Source: Actinomycetota bacterium (GTDB lineage Bacteria > Actinomycetota > Actinomycetes > S36-B12). From it: DNA of 5,825 nucleotides. Of the stretch, positions 4,584-5,825 are shown one piece after another. Each line of letters begins with the position of its first letter. Within the stretch, counting starts at the first letter, position 1. Made by a program: the position numbers and the translations under genes. The stretch is from the NCBI GenBank assembly GCA_009726075.1, contig WLND01000126.1, forward strand, positions 1 to 5,825, read 5' to 3'. Under the pieces are notes generated by a model. The model was not told where the DNA came from and did no database searches. It worked only from the letters and a program-made list of their open reading frames with translations.

Positions 4584-5825
4584 GTGGAGGGTCCCCAGAT
4601 TGCAACATCGCAAGCCATCATCGACAACGGCTCGTTCGGCAAGCGCACCATCCGGTTCGAGACCGGACGCCTTGCGCGCCAGGCGGCAGGCTCAGTCGCT
4701 GCCTACCTCGACGACGAGACCATGCTGCTTTCCGCGACGACGGCGGGCAAGCACCCCAAGGAGCAGTTCGACTTCTTCCCCCTGACGATTGACGTCGAGG
4801 AGCGCATGTACGCCCTCGGACGCATCCCAGGGTCGTTCTTCCGCCGCGAGGGTCGTCCGAGCGAGGACGCTATCCTCACCTGCCGCCTCATTGACCGACC
4901 GCTGCGTCCGACCTTCAAGAAGGGCCTGCGCAACGAGGTCCAGGTCGTCATCACCGTGATGGCGCTTGACCCGATCGAGCTCTACGACGTCCTGGCGATC
5001 AACGCGGCGTCGGCGTCCACTCAGCTTTCCGGGCTGCCCTTCAGCGGTCCGATCGGTGGCGTTCGCGTGGCCCTCATCAACGGCCAGTGGGTCGGATTCC
5101 CGACGCACGAGCAACTTGAGGACGCAGTCTTCGACATGGTCGTCGCCGGCCGCATCGCGGGCGACGATGTCGCGATCATGATGGTCGAGGCCGAGGCAAC
5201 GCTGCGCACGATGGAGCTCATCGCCGGCGGGGCCAAGGCTCCGACCGAGGACGTCGTTTCCGAGGGTCTGGAGGCCGCGAAGGTCTTCATTCGCACCCTG
5301 TGCGTGGCTCAGCAGGAGCTGGCCGACCAGGCGGCGAAGCCGATTGTCGATTTCCCGATCTTCCTCGAGTATCAGGACGACGCATTCGACGCTGTCGAGG
5401 CTGCATGCGGCGACGATGTCCGCCAGGCCCTGACCATCGTGAGCAAGGCCGAGCGAGAGGGCCGTCTCGACGACATCAAGGCCGATGTGCTCGCAAAGAT
5501 CGGCGCGAACTTCGAAGGCCGCGAGAAGGAACTCGGCGCCGCCCTGCGCTCCGTCACCAAGAAGATGGTCCGTGATCGCGTGCTGCGCGACAAGATCCGC
5601 ATCGACGGACGTGGGCTTGCCGACATCCGCACCCTCAGTGCCGAGGTTCAGGTGCTCCCGCGGGTGCACGGCTCGGCGCTGTTCGAGCGCGGTGAGACGC
5701 AGATCCTCGGCGTGACCACGCTGAACATGCTCAAGATGGAGCAGCAGCTCGACACGCTGAACCCGGAGAATCGCAAGCGCTACATGCACAACTACAACTT
5801 CCCGCCGTACTCGACCGGTGAGACC
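4584..5825 (+). CDS. pnp: Polynucleotide phosphorylase (PNPase), N-terminal 414 residues; 3' end outside window
   Basis: Phosphorolytic 3'-to-5' exoribonuclease that releases nucleoside diphosphates and can also add tails; in actinomycetes also annotated guanosine pentaphosphate synthetase I. The open frame runs to the last base, covering 414 of roughly 740 residues. Visible parts: first RNase PH domain with TIRFETGRLARQAAGSV (22-38), SATTAGKHP (50-58), FFPLTIDVEERMYA (64-77), SFFRREGRPSEDAILTCRLI (84-103) and INAASASTQLSGLPFSGPIG (139-158); the helical domain (about 245-335); and the start of the second RNase PH domain from IRIDGRGL (338-345) through FERGETQ (367-373) to NYNFPPYSTGET. The phosphate-binding and metal-binding residues of the second domain and the KH and S1 RNA-binding domains lie beyond the window. 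GTG 4584 has AGGAGG 5 bases upstream and gives the family's MEGP start; an in-frame ATG at 4494 would add 30 residues. No frameshift or broken motif is seen. Confidence 0.97.
   Translation, partial: MEGPQIATSQAIIDNGSFGKRTIRFETGRLARQAAGSVAAYLDDETMLLSATTAGKHPKEQFDFFPLTIDVEERMYALGRIPGSFFRREGRPSEDAILTCRLIDRPLRPTFKKGLRNEVQVVITVMALDPIELYDVLAINAASASTQLSGLPFSGPIGGVRVALINGQWVGFPTHEQLEDAVFDMVVAGRIAGDDVAIMMVEAEATLRTMELIAGGAKAPTEDVVSEGLEAAKVFIRTLCVAQQELADQAAKPIVDFPIFLEYQDDAFDAVEAACGDDVRQALTIVSKAEREGRLDDIKADVLAKIGANFEGREKELGAALRSVTKKMVRDRVLRDKIRIDGRGLADIRTLSAEVQVLPRVHGSALFERGETQILGVTTLNMLKMEQQLDTLNPENRKRYMHNYNFPPYSTGET

Noticed and set aside
4692..5789. Long minus-strand open frame (365 codons) opposite pnp
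   Set aside because: It lies wholly inside the well-conserved pnp coding sequence. Such antisense frames are common in high-GC genes, and the product has no known motif.

Overview
This is a high-GC bacterial window that fits a Gram-positive actinomycete (Actinomycetota). The clues are GTG starts on rpsO and pnp, a PNPase opening MEGP with the actinobacterial form of the second RNase PH domain, and an actinobacterial-type S15. The PNPase N-terminus looks most like Propionibacteriales, but that placement is tentative and from memory.

Layout. Bases 1-210 (+) hold the last 69 codons of truB (tRNA pseudouridine-55 synthase). It runs almost without a gap into ribF (221-1132, +), the bifunctional riboflavin kinase/FAD synthetase. 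Bases 1129-3699 (-) hold a large gene whose stop codon overlaps that of ribF. It encodes an 856-residue secreted protein: a signal peptide, 40 pentapeptide repeats in unbroken phase, a Cys-bounded linker and a serine-carboxypeptidase-like (S10) alpha/beta-hydrolase domain. A 357-base divergent intergenic region (3700-4056) precedes rpsO (4057-4320, +; ribosomal protein S15). A strong hairpin (4326-4361) and a structured leader follow, then pnp (4584 to the window end, +; first 414 residues of polynucleotide phosphorylase).

How it fits together. truB, ribF, rpsO and pnp form a conserved translation and RNA-metabolism neighbourhood. Here it is split by an opposite-strand accessory gene for an exported protein unrelated to those functions, which looks like an insertion between ribF and rpsO.

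The most unusual content is the pentapeptide-S10 fusion. It keeps the nucleophile motif GESYGG and a C-terminal SGH, but has SPALP where the family normally carries its catalytic Asp. The pnp leader is also notable: an in-frame upstream ATG has its own Shine-Dalgarno sequence, with the SD in one predicted hairpin and the ATG in the loop of the next. No tRNA, rRNA, CRISPR array, insertion sequence or phage feature was seen.
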